The notes: generated from the sequence alone by a model not told the origin. 28,254 nucleotides of DNA from Thiohalocapsa sp964524185 (GCA_964524185.1 CAZGCI010000050.1:1-28254), one strand, 5' to 3'; positions 8,726 to 16,956 are shown, counted from the first letter of the stretch. Translations and numbers: made by a program.

Positions 8726-10351
8726 ATGCGGCAAACCGGGGTGGGAGTGCAGCACGCGCTTGCCTTTGGTCCAATTTGGACCTGGCCCCTACTCCTGATC
8801 CTGGGTGTCACGCTCTGGCGGCTTTGGGCCGCCGCCACAGTGCCGGTCACGCAGGACGAGGCCTACTACTTCCACTGGGCGCGCGTCCTGTCCTGGGGCT
8901 ATTTCGACCATCCGCCGGGCGTTGCGTTACTCGGCATCGGCACGCTGCTGGCACCTGGGTCGGCCTTCGCCGCCCGGCTTGGTGCGGCGTTGGCCGGCGT
9001 GGCCACGCTCGTGGTGCTATGGCGCTTCTATGTCGCGCTCGGCCTCGACCAGGGCAAGGGCCTACTGCTGGCGCTGGTACTCGCCGCCGGCACCCTGCCC
9101 GGCCTGATTGCCGGCGTCATCACGACGCCGGATACGGTCTTGATGCTGTTTTGGGCGCTCGCGCTCCACGAGGCCCTGCCAGCGCTGCGAGGCCAGCGCC
9201 GGCGCTGGCTCACCGCGGGCATCGCCACCGGCATCGGACTGCTCGGCAAATACAGCATGGCCGTCATCGGCCCGGTGTTTCTCTGGGCCATCCTGGCGGT
9301 GGACCGTCGTGCACTCGCCACCCCCTGGCCCTACCTCGGCGGACTGCTGGCGCTGTTGCTGTTCTCACCGCACCTGCTCTGGAATGCCGAGCACGAATGG
9401 CTCAGCCTGCGCTTTCAGCTCGGCCACGGGCTCGCCACGGAACTCGGCAGCTTCGATGTAGCCGCGGACGGGCTACCTGCAGCGGTCGGTCCCCAGTCCT
9501 ATACATCGCCGGTCGGCGACCCGCCGACGCCGCTGGGTCGAGTCTCGCAGCTCCTGGGCTTCGTCGGCGGTCAGCTTGGTTTCTGGGGTCTGCTGTTGCT
9601 GCCGTTGGGTGCCGCACTCTGGGCCCAGGGCGGCATCGGACGTGTCCGTGGACAGCTCGCCAGCCACCTCGACGCACCGGCGCGGGCGCTGCTCCTCGCC
9701 GGGGCTGTGTTTCCGCTGGCCCTGTTCGGCGTGCTGTCCCTCACCAGTGACGTGGAGGCCAACTGGTCCGCGCTCTACATCGTCTGCGCCGTGCCAGCAG
9801 CGGCGCTGCTGCTGCGGCCGCTCGCGCGTTGGGCGCTCCTTGCCGCCGCCGGTAACCTGCTCCTAGTCAGCCTCTATGCCTTTCATGCGGCGACCGCACT
9901 CCTGCCCTTGCCGGGAGCGGCCCAGCGTATCTTGCATGAGAGCTATGGCTATCCGGCCCTTGCCGAGTACGCCGAGACGCTCCCGGAGCCCATCTTTGCG
10001 GACCGCTACGCCTTCGCTGCCATGCTGAACTTTTATGCGCCTGACCTCGCGGTCCCGCAGTGGCCAAACATCAGCCGGCCGTCCGAATACAGCCGCGGCC
10101 GGCTGGTGACACCGCCGCCTTTGGCCAAATTGCAAGACACCGGTTTCTGGTTGGTCGCCTACAAGTTCAGCCCCCCGATGATCCCCGGGTTCCGGGCTGC
10201 AGAGACGCGCAGCTTGTTCCAATGCCGCGGGCAACCGTTGCAGGTCGTGCAAGGGGGTGCCGTGTGGAGCGCCGCGGAGTGCGAGCACCCGGTCCAGGGT
10301 TGGCGGCTCTACCGCTACGTTGCGACGGACGGTGACGGGGCCGGCGGCTAG
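8726..10351 (+). CDS. GT39-type (ArnT/PMT-like) membrane glycosyltransferase
   Basis: A 541-residue polytopic membrane protein. The first membrane segment (residues 17-33) is followed by the periplasmic loop VTQDEAYYFHWARVLSWGYFDHPP, where the acidic pair D44-E45 and the downstream HPP are the hallmarks of the GT39/GT83 group. These use polyprenyl-phosphate sugars as donors and glycosylate lipid A (ArnT), proteins or glycans in the periplasm. ITTPDTVLMLFWALALHEAL after about residue 130 also fits the family. A hydrophilic C-terminal third (after ~residue 400) forms a periplasmic domain. The start could also be a GTG at 8714, two bases after the lipoprotein stop; I chose the ATG at 8726. The target cannot be inferred. 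Confidence 0.85.
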   Translation: MRQTGVGVQHALAFGPIWTWPLLLILGVTLWRLWAAATVPVTQDEAYYFHWARVLSWGYFDHPPGVALLGIGTLLAPGSAFAARLGAALAGVATLVVLWRFYVALGLDQGKGLLLALVLAAGTLPGLIAGVITTPDTVLMLFWALALHEALPALRGQRRRWLTAGIATGIGLLGKYSMAVIGPVFLWAILAVDRRALATPWPYLGGLLALLLFSPHLLWNAEHEWLSLRFQLGHGLATELGSFDVAADGLPAAVGPQSYTSPVGDPPTPLGRVSQLLGFVGGQLGFWGLLLLPLGAALWAQGGIGRVRGQLASHLDAPARALLLAGAVFPLALFGVLSLTSDVEANWSALYIVCAVPAAALLLRPLARWALLAAAGNLLLVSLYAFHAATALLPLPGAAQRILHESYGYPALAEYAETLPEPIFADRYAFAAMLNFYAPDLAVPQWPNISRPSEYSRGRLVTPPPLAKLQDTGFWLVAYKFSPPMIPGFRAAETRSLFQCRGQPLQVVQGGAVWSAAECEHPVQGWRLYRYVATDGDGAGG

Positions 10352-10517
10352 CAAGGCGATGCGTCAGACCCACGCGCGATTGCGGTGCCAGCAGGCCAGC
10401 GGGTCGTTCGCTGGCCAGGGCCGAGGGTCTAGGGCCAAGGCGCGGACACACAGTCCTGGCATCAGCGGTTGCATCTCGGGCCTTTCCCCTGGGCGGCGAC
10501 TGGCATCGGACACGGAT

Positions 10518-10565
10518 TAGATTGCTTGAGGCCTCGGCAAGCATCCGGGGCGGTCAAGCAATCTA
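10518..10565. repeat. Perfect 12-base inverted repeat between convergent genes
   Basis: The arms TAGATTGCTTGA (10518-10529) and TCAAGCAATCTA (10554-10565) are exact reverse complements separated by 24 bases. A nested alternative pairing GCTTG/CAAGC (10524-10528 with 10538-10542) could form instead. It lies between the convergent GT39 and dcd genes, so a bidirectional terminator is a reasonable guess, although there is no T-run on either side. Confidence 0.6.
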
Positions 10566-10572
10566 GGGCTCC

Positions 10573-10591
10573 GTAGCAACCTTGTAGCAAC
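10573..10591. repeat. Short direct repeat GTAGCAAC x2
   Basis: GTAGCAAC occurs at 10573-10580 and again at 10584-10591, just past the dcd stop and eight bases after the 12-base inverted repeat. It could be a remnant of an insertion or of a site-specific recombination site, but two 8-mers alone do not prove it. Confidence 0.35.
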
Positions 10592-10609
10592 GGACGCAAG
10601 GCCCCGTCG

Positions 10610-11179
10610 CTATGGCCTTGGCAGCGTGACTCCGCGCTGGTTTTGATACTTCCCACCGCGGTCGCGGTAGGAGGTTTCGCAGGGCTCGTCGGATTCCAGG
10701 AACAGGATCTGAGCGACACCCTCATGGGCATAAATCTTAGCCGGCAACGGGGTGGTGTTGGAAAACTCCAAGGTCACGTGTCCTTCCCATTCCGGCTCCA
10801 GCGGGGTGACGTTGACGATGATGCCGCAGCGGGCATAGGTGGATTTGCCAAGACAGATGGTGAGCACGTTGCGGGGGATGCGCAGGTACTCCACGGTGCG
10901 GGCCAGCGCAAAGGAGTTGGGCGGGATGATGCACACATCGGCCTGGAGGTCGACGAAGCTAGAGGAATCGAACTGCTTCGGGTCGACCACGGCAGAGTTG
11001 ATGTTGGTGAAGATCTTGAATTCGTCGGCGCAGCGGATGTCGTAACCATAGCTCGAGGTGCCATAGGAAATGACGTGGCCGACGCCCGTGCGCGAGCGCA
11101 CCTGGTCCGGCTCGAACGGGTCAATGAGCCGGTGCTCCTGCGCCATACGGCGAATCCAGCGGTCGGACTTGATAGCCAT
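10610..11179 (-). CDS. dcd: dCTP deaminase
   Basis: A 189-residue protein, the family's usual length. It deaminates dCTP to dUTP, supplying precursor for thymidylate. Diagnostic segments are present: SYGYDIRCADEF near 43-54, KSTYARCGI (112-120) for triphosphate binding, and GHVTLEFSN with Glu138, the catalytic residue in the E. coli enzyme, followed by the C-terminal YQNQRGVTLPR lid. GAGG lies about ten bases before the ATG at 11179. It is a housekeeping gene, convergent with the GT39 gene, and marks the end of the surface-glycan region. Confidence 0.96.
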   Translation of the reverse strand: MAIKSDRWIRRMAQEHRLIDPFEPDQVRSRTGVGHVISYGTSSYGYDIRCADEFKIFTNINSAVVDPKQFDSSSFVDLQADVCIIPPNSFALARTVEYLRIPRNVLTICLGKSTYARCGIIVNVTPLEPEWEGHVTLEFSNTTPLPAKIYAHEGVAQILFLESDEPCETSYRDRGGKYQNQRGVTLPRP

Positions 11180-11250
11180 GTGTGGCTCACCTCGAGGTCA
11201 AAGCGAAACCGCGGCCGACAGGGCTGCTGGCACCTGCGTCAGTATGGCCA

Positions 11251-11451
11251 TTAGAACAGGTCATTCAGCACGCTGGCGCTGCGGCTGTTGCCCTTGCGCA
11301 TCACCCGCACCCGCGTGCCGAACGGCAGCGTGCGGTGCGCCGCGGTCATGGCATGCTGGTTGAAGCGCTCGCCGCTTGCGGTGCGCCGAAGCAGCCGGAC
11401 ACTGTTTTGCTTGGGGCGTGGGGGTCGGTCCGCTCGTTGAACTTGGCTCAT
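11251..11451 (-). pseudogene. rlpA-like remnant (double-psi beta-barrel fragment)
   Basis: The 66-codon frame contains TASGERFNQHAMTAAHRTLPFGTRVRV, unmistakably the core of the RlpA double-psi beta-barrel (quoted here as ASGERFNQHAMTAAHRTLP plus FGTRVRV). RlpA proteins are septal lytic transglycosylases that cut denuded glycan strands. The usual upstream ASWYG segment is missing, and the usual downstream NGRSVVVRINDRGPF is decayed to NSRSASVLNDLF followed by a stop. Both ends of the domain are therefore gone, and I call it a pseudogene. It lies eight bases after the MltD-like transglycosylase gene. A short functional protein cannot be strictly excluded, since the ATG and frame are intact. Confidence 0.7.
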
Positions 11452-11458
11452 GCGTGCA

Positions 11459-12676
11459 TCAGAAGGCGTTCATGCGCGATACACCGCGGGCGATCCGGCT
11501 CGCACCTTGTGGCAGCCAGACGGTGCTGCCGGCAGGTACGGGCTGAACGCCAGTGCGCACAGGACCGAGCCAAGCAAGGTTGCGCTCAGTCAGTGCAGAA
11601 CGTGGCATCCGGTACTGCAGTGCCAGATCGTCGACGCTCATCGCAGCGCTCAGTCGCACCGGCTCGTCGGTGAAGGGCGCTGCGTAGCGCACGCCTTCCG
11701 GAAAGTAGCGCTCCGCATTGTTGGCGACGTGCTTGGCAGCAAGGAATTGCGCATAGAAATTTCGGGACGCGAATCCGAAATAGCGCCCGTCGTAGTCGCG
11801 GACGATGCGCGCGAAGTCCGTGCCAAAGCGCTCCTTGGCCCGCATCATGCCGCCGAGGCCATGGTTGTAAGAGGTGAGCGCCAACGGCCAGTCGTGCAGT
11901 TTAGAGAAGGAATTCTTGAGGTAGCGGGCCGCGGCGTCGGCGGCGGCAACGGGATCAAGGCGCTCATCGATGGAGGCGTTGACGGTCATGTAGCTTTGAC
12001 CGGTGGAACGAATGAACTGCCACATACCCGATGCACCGGCGCTGGAGCGGGCATTCGCCACAAACGACGATTCCACATGGGGCAGGAGCGCCAACTCCTC
12101 AGGTAGCCCATGGCGGCGGAAGACCTCGCGAAAGACGGGCACCCAGCGACCGCTGCGCTCCAGCCCCGCGAGGTAGCGCTCCCGCACGCCGCGCTGGCTG
12201 CGCACGCGCTCGGAGGCGCCGAACACCGCGCCGGGGCCGCCGGCACGCTCCAGCTTGTCCTTCAGTGCCTGCTCATCCGGGCTCAGCCGGGCACGCTCCG
12301 CCACCCGCCGTTCGAGCGCCCGGAGGCGGTCGCTCCAGGCCTCCCGCAGGGCGCGGACATACTCTCGCTGCTCAGGCGTGTACACTTCTTCCGTCCGCCC
12401 CGGCAGCTGGGCCACCTGATAGATGACACCCATGTAGCGGTTGTCGTGGATGACGACCTTATCCCTGCTCCATTCGCTGTAGACCTTCTTCCAGAAGGTG
12501 ACGTTATCTTCCAGCCCCGCCGGCACCGGGAACGACGCGGAGGATACGTAGGGAGGGTCGTCTCGATCCCCACCTTTGCCCGCACAGCCCACGACGAGTA
12601 CAGACACAAACACGACCGCCGCGCCCGTGACTAGGGGCAGCCAGCGGCGGCGCCCCGAACCTAATCTGTCGACCAT
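11459..12676 (-). CDS. MltD-like membrane-bound lytic murein transglycosylase
   Basis: A 405-residue lipoprotein: hydrophobic signal with lipobox LVVGC, Cys31. The SLT (GH23-type) domain follows: RRHGLPEELALLPHVESSF with catalytic Glu202, SSAGASGMWQFI (211-222) and LALTSYNHGLGGM. These enzymes cleave the MurNAc-GlcNAc bond with formation of 1,6-anhydroMurNAc. The C-terminal ~70 residues (VDDLALQYRM...) look like a single weak LysM-type peptidoglycan-binding stretch. I chose ATG 12676 because AAGGG lies eight bases upstream; a GTG at 12685 is the longer option. Its only close neighbour downstream is the rlpA remnant, hinting at a former pair of murein-cleaving genes. Confidence 0.9.
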   Translation of the reverse strand: MVDRLGSGRRRWLPLVTGAAVVFVSVLVVGCAGKGGDRDDPPYVSSASFPVPAGLEDNVTFWKKVYSEWSRDKVVIHDNRYMGVIYQVAQLPGRTEEVYTPEQREYVRALREAWSDRLRALERRVAERARLSPDEQALKDKLERAGGPGAVFGASERVRSQRGVRERYLAGLERSGRWVPVFREVFRRHGLPEELALLPHVESSFVANARSSAGASGMWQFIRSTGQSYMTVNASIDERLDPVAAADAAARYLKNSFSKLHDWPLALTSYNHGLGGMMRAKERFGTDFARIVRDYDGRYFGFASRNFYAQFLAAKHVANNAERYFPEGVRYAAPFTDEPVRLSAAMSVDDLALQYRMPRSALTERNLAWLGPVRTGVQPVPAGSTVWLPQGASRIARGVSRMNAF

Positions 12677-13330
12677 CAGAAACACCCTTTGCCCAACCGT
12701 CCCGAGCCAGTCTTCATCCGAGATTCGCCAGCCACACCCAACGCCACGTGCAGCTTACAGCAGTTCAGCCGGCGGACACGTGCCGGCGGCGGGCGCCCCA
12801 GGGACACCACAGGGCGGCACCACAGGGCGGCACCACAGGGGCACCGCGTCGTTTGCGTCCCGAGGCTGACCTCACACCCCTTCCATCGCAGCCAGTGCAT
12901 ACGCCCTGGTCACTACCCCGGCCGGGGGTTTGCAGCTGGCCCCCTTGCAGCGGCCCAACTGTAATGGGCTGGGGCAATGGGGTCAAAACGCCACGCTTAG
13001 GGGGCCACGCGGCACCGACAGCGTCGCTGTCGTGCGCAGGGTTGACGGCGTATCTGGCTTGCGTCTCTGCCGCCTGCAAGATCAGCTCAAGGCCGCGCTT
13101 TTCCGTCTTACAGTAGCGCCGGATGAGTCGCCACTCTTCCGTCGACGAGGGTGAGGCGTCATCGCGGCACGCTCGCCGATGGTACACGACGCGCAGGGCC
13201 GTTGGGTGCCGGTTGCGGCATGCTGCATCACCGGTACGGCCTGCTGCACACCCTGCGAGACTTTAGCCAGTCTCGTGCGCACCGACGCCAAGCCCATTGG
13301 ACGGCAGTTCGTGTACGCGCTCGGTGATGC
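12677..13330. other. Gene-poor 650-base region
   Basis: No frame here shows recognisable protein features on either strand. The minus strand between about 13180 and 13000 has a stretch reading STEEWRLIRRYCKTEKRG that looks more protein-like than its surroundings and could be a decayed gene fragment, but I cannot name it. The stretch also holds a 13-base tandem repeat at 12805-12840. Decay of an older gene or mobile element is possible but not shown. Confidence 0.4.
12805..12840. repeat. Tandem repeat, 13-base unit, about 2.8 copies
   Basis: The unit CACCACAGGGCGG occurs at 12805-12817 and 12818-12830, followed by a partial copy CACCACAGGG at 12831-12840. It is non-coding in any supported frame and could vary in copy number between strains. 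Confidence 0.85.
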
Positions 13331-14311
13331 TCATCCCATCAGCCCGTCCCCGAGATGGCCCGCACCGCGGCGCTGACGACCGACCCGATCCCGCGTCTCA
13401 CCCGGAAACACCAAGTCCATCACCTCCTGGAAGCGCTTGGTCTGCGGCGAGAGAAATTTCCCGCGCCGGAGCACGATACCGTAGCTGCGCTTAGGGAAGT
13501 AATGATCCAGAGGTGCGCGGCCAAGCCGCTCGCGCCCCGTGAGGCAGAGGTCGGTGACGATGGAGACGCCCAGGCCCAGCTCCACGTATTTTTTGATCAC
13601 CTCCCAGCCGCCTGCCTCCAGGGTGACCTTGTAGTCGAGCTCCTGCTGGCGAAACATCAAATCCACCATCCGCCATGTGCTCAGGTGCCGGGGCGGCAGA
13701 ATCAGCCCATGCTCGGCAATCTCCGCGAGCGTGACATCCTGCTTGCCGGCAAGCGGGTGGTCCGCAGGCGTAATCAGCGTCGGTGTGTACGTCACCACGG
13801 GCCGGTAGGTGATGTCGTCCGGCACCTCCAACATCGATCCCACGGCGATGTCGACCTCATCGGCACGCAACATCTGCAGGCCGTCACGGCCCGTGACATT
13901 GTGCAAACGCAAGTCGATGCCGGGATATTGCCTGACGAAGCGGCGCACCGGCTCCGGCAGGATGTAGAGGATGGTCGCCTCGCCGGCGGCAATATCGAGG
14001 CTGCCCTGGTCCACACGGCCGCAATGCCCGGCGAAGGTCTCGTGCAGCTTGTCCATGCCCTCCACCAGCGGTTGCGCGAGCTCGTACAGCAGCTCGCCCT
14101 CTGGAGTGAGACGGATCTTCGGCCCACGGCGCTCGAACAGCACCGTGTCCAGCTCCCGCTCCAGGGCTTGGATTTGCAGCGACACCGTCGGCTGACTCAA
14201 AAAGATCTTCTCTGCCGCCGCGCTGACGCTGCCGGTTCGGGCCGCGTGGCAGAACGCCCGCAGCTGCTTCAGCCGGTTCTGCTTATAGTGGATCGGCTGC
14301 GGCGCGGTCAT
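13331..14311 (-). CDS. LysR-family transcriptional regulator
   Basis: A 326-residue regulator. The winged helix-turn-helix spans about residues 14-72: LKQLRAFCHAARTGSVSAAA, then LSQPTVSLQIQALERELD and RRGPKIRLTPEG. The remainder is a periplasmic-binding-protein-like effector domain (DIAAGEATILYILPEPVRRF..., VDIAVGS, LGLGVSIVTD). The overall look is of the CysB/CbbR-like branch, which senses small anions or metabolites, but the effector is not readable. I preferred ATG 14311 (MTAPQPIHY), with GAGG about ten bases upstream, over a TTG three codons earlier. It follows tatC on the same strand after about 100 bases; whether it is co-transcribed is unclear. Confidence 0.9.
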   Translation of the reverse strand: MTAPQPIHYKQNRLKQLRAFCHAARTGSVSAAAEKIFLSQPTVSLQIQALERELDTVLFERRGPKIRLTPEGELLYELAQPLVEGMDKLHETFAGHCGRVDQGSLDIAAGEATILYILPEPVRRFVRQYPGIDLRLHNVTGRDGLQMLRADEVDIAVGSMLEVPDDITYRPVVTYTPTLITPADHPLAGKQDVTLAEIAEHGLILPPRHLSTWRMVDLMFRQQELDYKVTLEAGGWEVIKKYVELGLGVSIVTDLCLTGRERLGRAPLDHYFPKRSYGIVLRRGKFLSPQTKRFQEVMDLVFPGETRDRVGRQRRGAGHLGDGLMG

Positions 14312-14411
14312 GGGCACCAACCTCGGTGGGACGGTTTTTGTACTGGTTCACGACCTGCTGTCGTGTCGATGCCCCGCTCGCCCGTCGGTCTGAGCTTTGC
14401 CTCGCTGGGCG

Positions 14412-15602
14412 CTAAGCGAAATCCTGATCGAGGTCGGCGAGAATGTTGCGGGCCACACGGCGCTGGTCGGTATCTCCCTCCTCCAGCGCGAGGTATAGCA
14501 GAGTGCGGGCAGACGCCACGTCGCCCTCCGCCCGACGTTCGTTGGCACTGCGAATCAACGCATCGATCCGGTCCTGCTCGGGCGCCGCGGGATGGGCCGT
14601 CTGCGCCTCGGATACATCCGCCACACCGGCATCCGCGGCCGCCTCGGCGGCGGCCTCCTCCGCCTCGATGGCGTCGAGTTCGGCATCCATCTCCGCTTCG
14701 GTCATGGGCCGGTAGCGGCCAGGCTCATGCATGTCGCCGCCGTCGATGTCGCGGCCCACCACGAAGTCGCCGCCTGACGGGCGCATCGGCCCCGGCTCAC
14801 CTGCGCGGTGGGAGCCGTCGTCGGGCGCTGGCCCCGGGTCGCCTTTGGGCTGTCGCTTCTCGAACCAGCGTGAGAAGAAGATGCCCGCCTCAAACAGGAG
14901 CCACATGGGTATGGCGAGGAGGGTCTGACTGATGACATCCGGCGGCGTCAGGAGCATACCGGCGACGAACACACCGACGATGACATAGGGACGTTTCTGC
15001 GCCAGCGCCTTGGGTGTCGTCGCGCCGACGGCCACCAACAGAATGGTGGCGATGGGAATCTCGAAGGCGACCCCAAACGCAAAGAAGAGCTTCAGGACGA
15101 ATTCGAGGTAAAAGGCGATGTCCGGCATCTGCGCGACGCCCTCCGGCGTCACCGCGGTGAAGAACCGGAACACCAGTGGGAAGACCACAAAGTAGGCAAA
15201 CGCCATGCCCAGGTAAAACAGGACAATGCTGGAGGCCAGCAACGGCACCGCTAGGCGCTTCTCGTGGGTATAGAGTCCAGGCGCAACAAAGGCCCAGAAC
15301 TGGTAGAGCAGGTACGGCATGGCCACAAAGACGGCCGCGACCAGCGCCAGCTTGAAGGGCGTCAGGAAGGGCGACGCCACCTGCGTCGCAATCATTTGCG
15401 AGCCTACTGGCAGCTGGGCGCGGATCGGCTCGGCGATGAAAGTATAGATGTCGTTGGCGAACGGGAACATCACCAAGAAGACGACAGCGATGGCGAGCAC
15501 CATGCGCAGGAGGCGGTCGCGCAGCTCCACCAGGTGCGACATGAACGGTTGCTCGTCGCCTAACCCGTGCTCGGTGTGATCCTGCGGTTGCTGGGGACTC
15601 AT
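14412..15602 (-). CDS. tatC: Sec-independent translocase TatC with long C-terminal extension
   Basis: A 396-residue protein; TatC is usually about 250. The core (residues 1-250) is typical: cytoplasmic FMSHLVELRDRLLR with Glu26, SPFLTPFKLALVAAVF, LYTHEKR with Glu114, and six membrane helices ending in LLFEAGIFFSRWFEKRQ. TatC binds the twin-arginine signal peptide with TatB. After residue 255 comes an extra ~140-residue cytoplasmic tail: a Gly/Pro-rich linker, an acidic Ala/Glu run (301-325) and a helical end, DVASARTLLYLALEEGDTDQ and onward to residue 396. That end resembles the C-terminal TPR-like motif of FimV. Start ATG 15602 has GAGG upstream. Third gene of tatABC. Confidence 0.95.
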   Translation of the reverse strand: MSPQQPQDHTEHGLGDEQPFMSHLVELRDRLLRMVLAIAVVFLVMFPFANDIYTFIAEPIRAQLPVGSQMIATQVASPFLTPFKLALVAAVFVAMPYLLYQFWAFVAPGLYTHEKRLAVPLLASSIVLFYLGMAFAYFVVFPLVFRFFTAVTPEGVAQMPDIAFYLEFVLKLFFAFGVAFEIPIATILLVAVGATTPKALAQKRPYVIVGVFVAGMLLTPPDVISQTLLAIPMWLLFEAGIFFSRWFEKRQPKGDPGPAPDDGSHRAGEPGPMRPSGGDFVVGRDIDGGDMHEPGRYRPMTEAEMDAELDAIEAEEAAAEAAADAGVADVSEAQTAHPAAPEQDRIDALIRSANERRAEGDVASARTLLYLALEEGDTDQRRVARNILADLDQDFA

Positions 15603-15745
15603 GGTGCTGCCTCAGCGGCGCCTGATCGGCGCCTGCCTTGTGGGGGCTGTTGTTGTGTGGCCAAAGCCGCGCCGTGGCAGGTGCCCGGACCTGCACCAAG
15701 GGGCGCTGTCCGCAGCGCGTCGGCGGTCTCCGGCGGGAGTGCTGC

Positions 15746-16084
15746 TTAGGGGGGATCGCCCGAGTGCCCACCCGACGTGTCGTCCTTGACGTCGGCACGA
15801 CGCTCCGATCGCTTCGGGCTCGGGTGCTGCTTGCTACCGAGAGTGCCGTCCTCTTCGAGGATCTGCTCCAGCGGATTGGACGCCGCCTGCTTGCGCAGGA
15901 TCTCCCTGAGCTCCTCGGCCTTGATCTCGCGGTCGATCTCCTCCTTGACGGACGCGAAGGCGCGGCGGGCACGGCCCGCCCAGAGTCCGGCGGTGCGTGC
16001 GAGCTTCGGCAGCCGTTCGGGACCCACCACGAGCAGCACAACCACGCCGATCAGGATCAGCTCTAAGGCGCCGATATCGAACAT
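15746..16084 (-). CDS. tatB: Sec-independent translocase TatB
   Basis: A 112-residue protein starting MFDIGALELILIGVVVLLVVGPERLPKLAR (shown in part: MFDIGALELILIGVVVLLVV), with one membrane helix, the hinge GPERLPK and a long amphipathic charged helix (AFASVKEEIDREIKAEELRE). The glutamate at position 8 and the GPERLP hinge separate TatB from TatA. It forms the receptor complex with TatC for folded proteins carrying twin-arginine signals. The polar C-terminal 35 residues are of low conservation, as usual. It lies between tatA and tatC, with about 94 and 143 bases of spacing. Confidence 0.93.
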   Translation of the reverse strand: MFDIGALELILIGVVVLLVVGPERLPKLARTAGLWAGRARRAFASVKEEIDREIKAEELREILRKQAASNPLEQILEEDGTLGSKQHPSPKRSERRADVKDDTSGGHSGDPP

Positions 16085-16178
16085 TGCTGCACGTTAGATC
16101 CGCAACTCGGGTGGTTCGGTGATTGACCAGCGGGCCTGTCCAGCGGGGGCAGGCGCAGAAGCAAGGTCCGCGTCGGCA

Positions 16179-16442
16179 TCAAGGCTTGGATTGCTCTGCG
16201 CCCTTGCCGGTGTGGGTGTCCGCGTTCGCGTCGGTCTCTGCCGTGCGCTCCGTCTTGCTGTTTTCCAGCTGCTTCGCGTCGTCGTCGTCGCCCTTGTCGG
16301 CGTCGCTCATGGCCGAACGGAAGCCTTTCACGGCACCGCCCAAGTCCGAGCCGATGTTGCGCAGCCGTTTAGTCCCGAACAACAGCAGCACGATCACCAA
16401 CACGATGAGAAGCTGCCAAATGCTGATACCACCCATGCCCAT
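16179..16442 (-). CDS. tatA: Sec-independent translocase TatA
   Basis: An 87-residue protein beginning MGMGGISIWQLLIVLVIVLL, one membrane helix, then the hinge FGTKRLRNIG and the amphipathic helix SDLGGAVKGFRSAM, followed by an acidic Asp/Lys/Thr-rich tail. TatA oligomerises to form the transport passage. GGGAGG lies five bases before the ATG at 16442, which favours that start over the internal ATG at 16436. The hisE-tatA-tatB-tatC order is common in beta- and gammaproteobacteria. Confidence 0.93.
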   Translation of the reverse strand: MGMGGISIWQLLIVLVIVLLLFGTKRLRNIGSDLGGAVKGFRSAMSDADKGDDDDAKQLENSKTERTAETDANADTHTGKGAEQSKP

Positions 16443-16638
16443 GTCGACCTCCCGGCCCGCCGGCGTTGGACGAGCCTCGAATGTTCAAAAAAACCGCCCA
16501 CTGCACGGTTGCGACCGGGCGGCTATGTACCGGGATGTGCGGGCCAGACCGCCCCGGGGAAAGGCACGGAATCATACCGTATTCATCCGTTCCCATGGGC
16601 GCTGCTCAGAGACCGGTGGAGCGGCGCCGCCGCCAGCG

Positions 16639-16956
16639 TCACCCGCTGCGCCTCGCCTTCTCTTCCAGGCCAGATAGGCCGAATCGCCGGTCCAGCTCCG
16701 CCAGCACCTGATCCGGATGCTGACCCTGCTGCGCCAGCAAGATCATGGTGTGAAACCAGAGATCTGCGACCTCTGAAACGACCCGCTCCGGAACACCGTC
16801 CTTGGCCGCCATGACGGTCTCGGTGGCCTCCTCACCCACCTTCTTCAGAATGGCGTCGAGCCCCTTCGCGTAGAGCTTGGCGACATAGGAGGATTCCGGG
16901 TCGGCAGACCTGCGGGCTTCGAGGACATCGGCGAGACGTGTGAGGACATCGGACAT
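16639..16956 (-). CDS. hisE: Phosphoribosyl-ATP pyrophosphatase
   Basis: A 105-residue MazG-like enzyme of histidine biosynthesis, hydrolysing phosphoribosyl-ATP to phosphoribosyl-AMP. Family motifs: SYVAKLYAKGLDAILKKVGEEATE (in part, KLYAKGLDAILKKVGEE), then AAKDGV and EVADLWFHTMILL, whose acidic residues bind Mg2+. GGAG is well placed before the ATG at 16956. It is a stand-alone HisE, not fused to HisI. The usual upstream partners hisI/hisF/hisA are missing; draT sits 55 bases upstream on the same strand instead. Confidence 0.94.
   Translation of the reverse strand: MSDVLTRLADVLEARRSADPESSYVAKLYAKGLDAILKKVGEEATETVMAAKDGVPERVVSEVADLWFHTMILLAQQGQHPDQVLAELDRRFGLSGLEEKARRSG

Noticed and set aside
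12765..13187. 140-residue minus-strand frame with a protein-like stretch STEEWRLIRRYCKTEKRG
   Set aside because: No family recognised, half of it reads through the tandem repeat, and there is no ribosome site; kept only as a possible decayed fragment.
13355..14932. 525-residue plus-strand open frame
   Set aside because: It is antisense to lysR and tatC, which both have clear family motifs; long shadow frames are common at this GC content.
14890..16041. 383-residue minus-strand frame overlapping tatC and tatB
   Set aside because: It runs out of frame through two recognised genes and has an Arg/Ala/Pro-rich composition with no domain.
16571..16576. TATGAT (minus strand) as a -10 box for a tatABC promoter
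   Set aside because: No -35 element at a suitable distance could be found.
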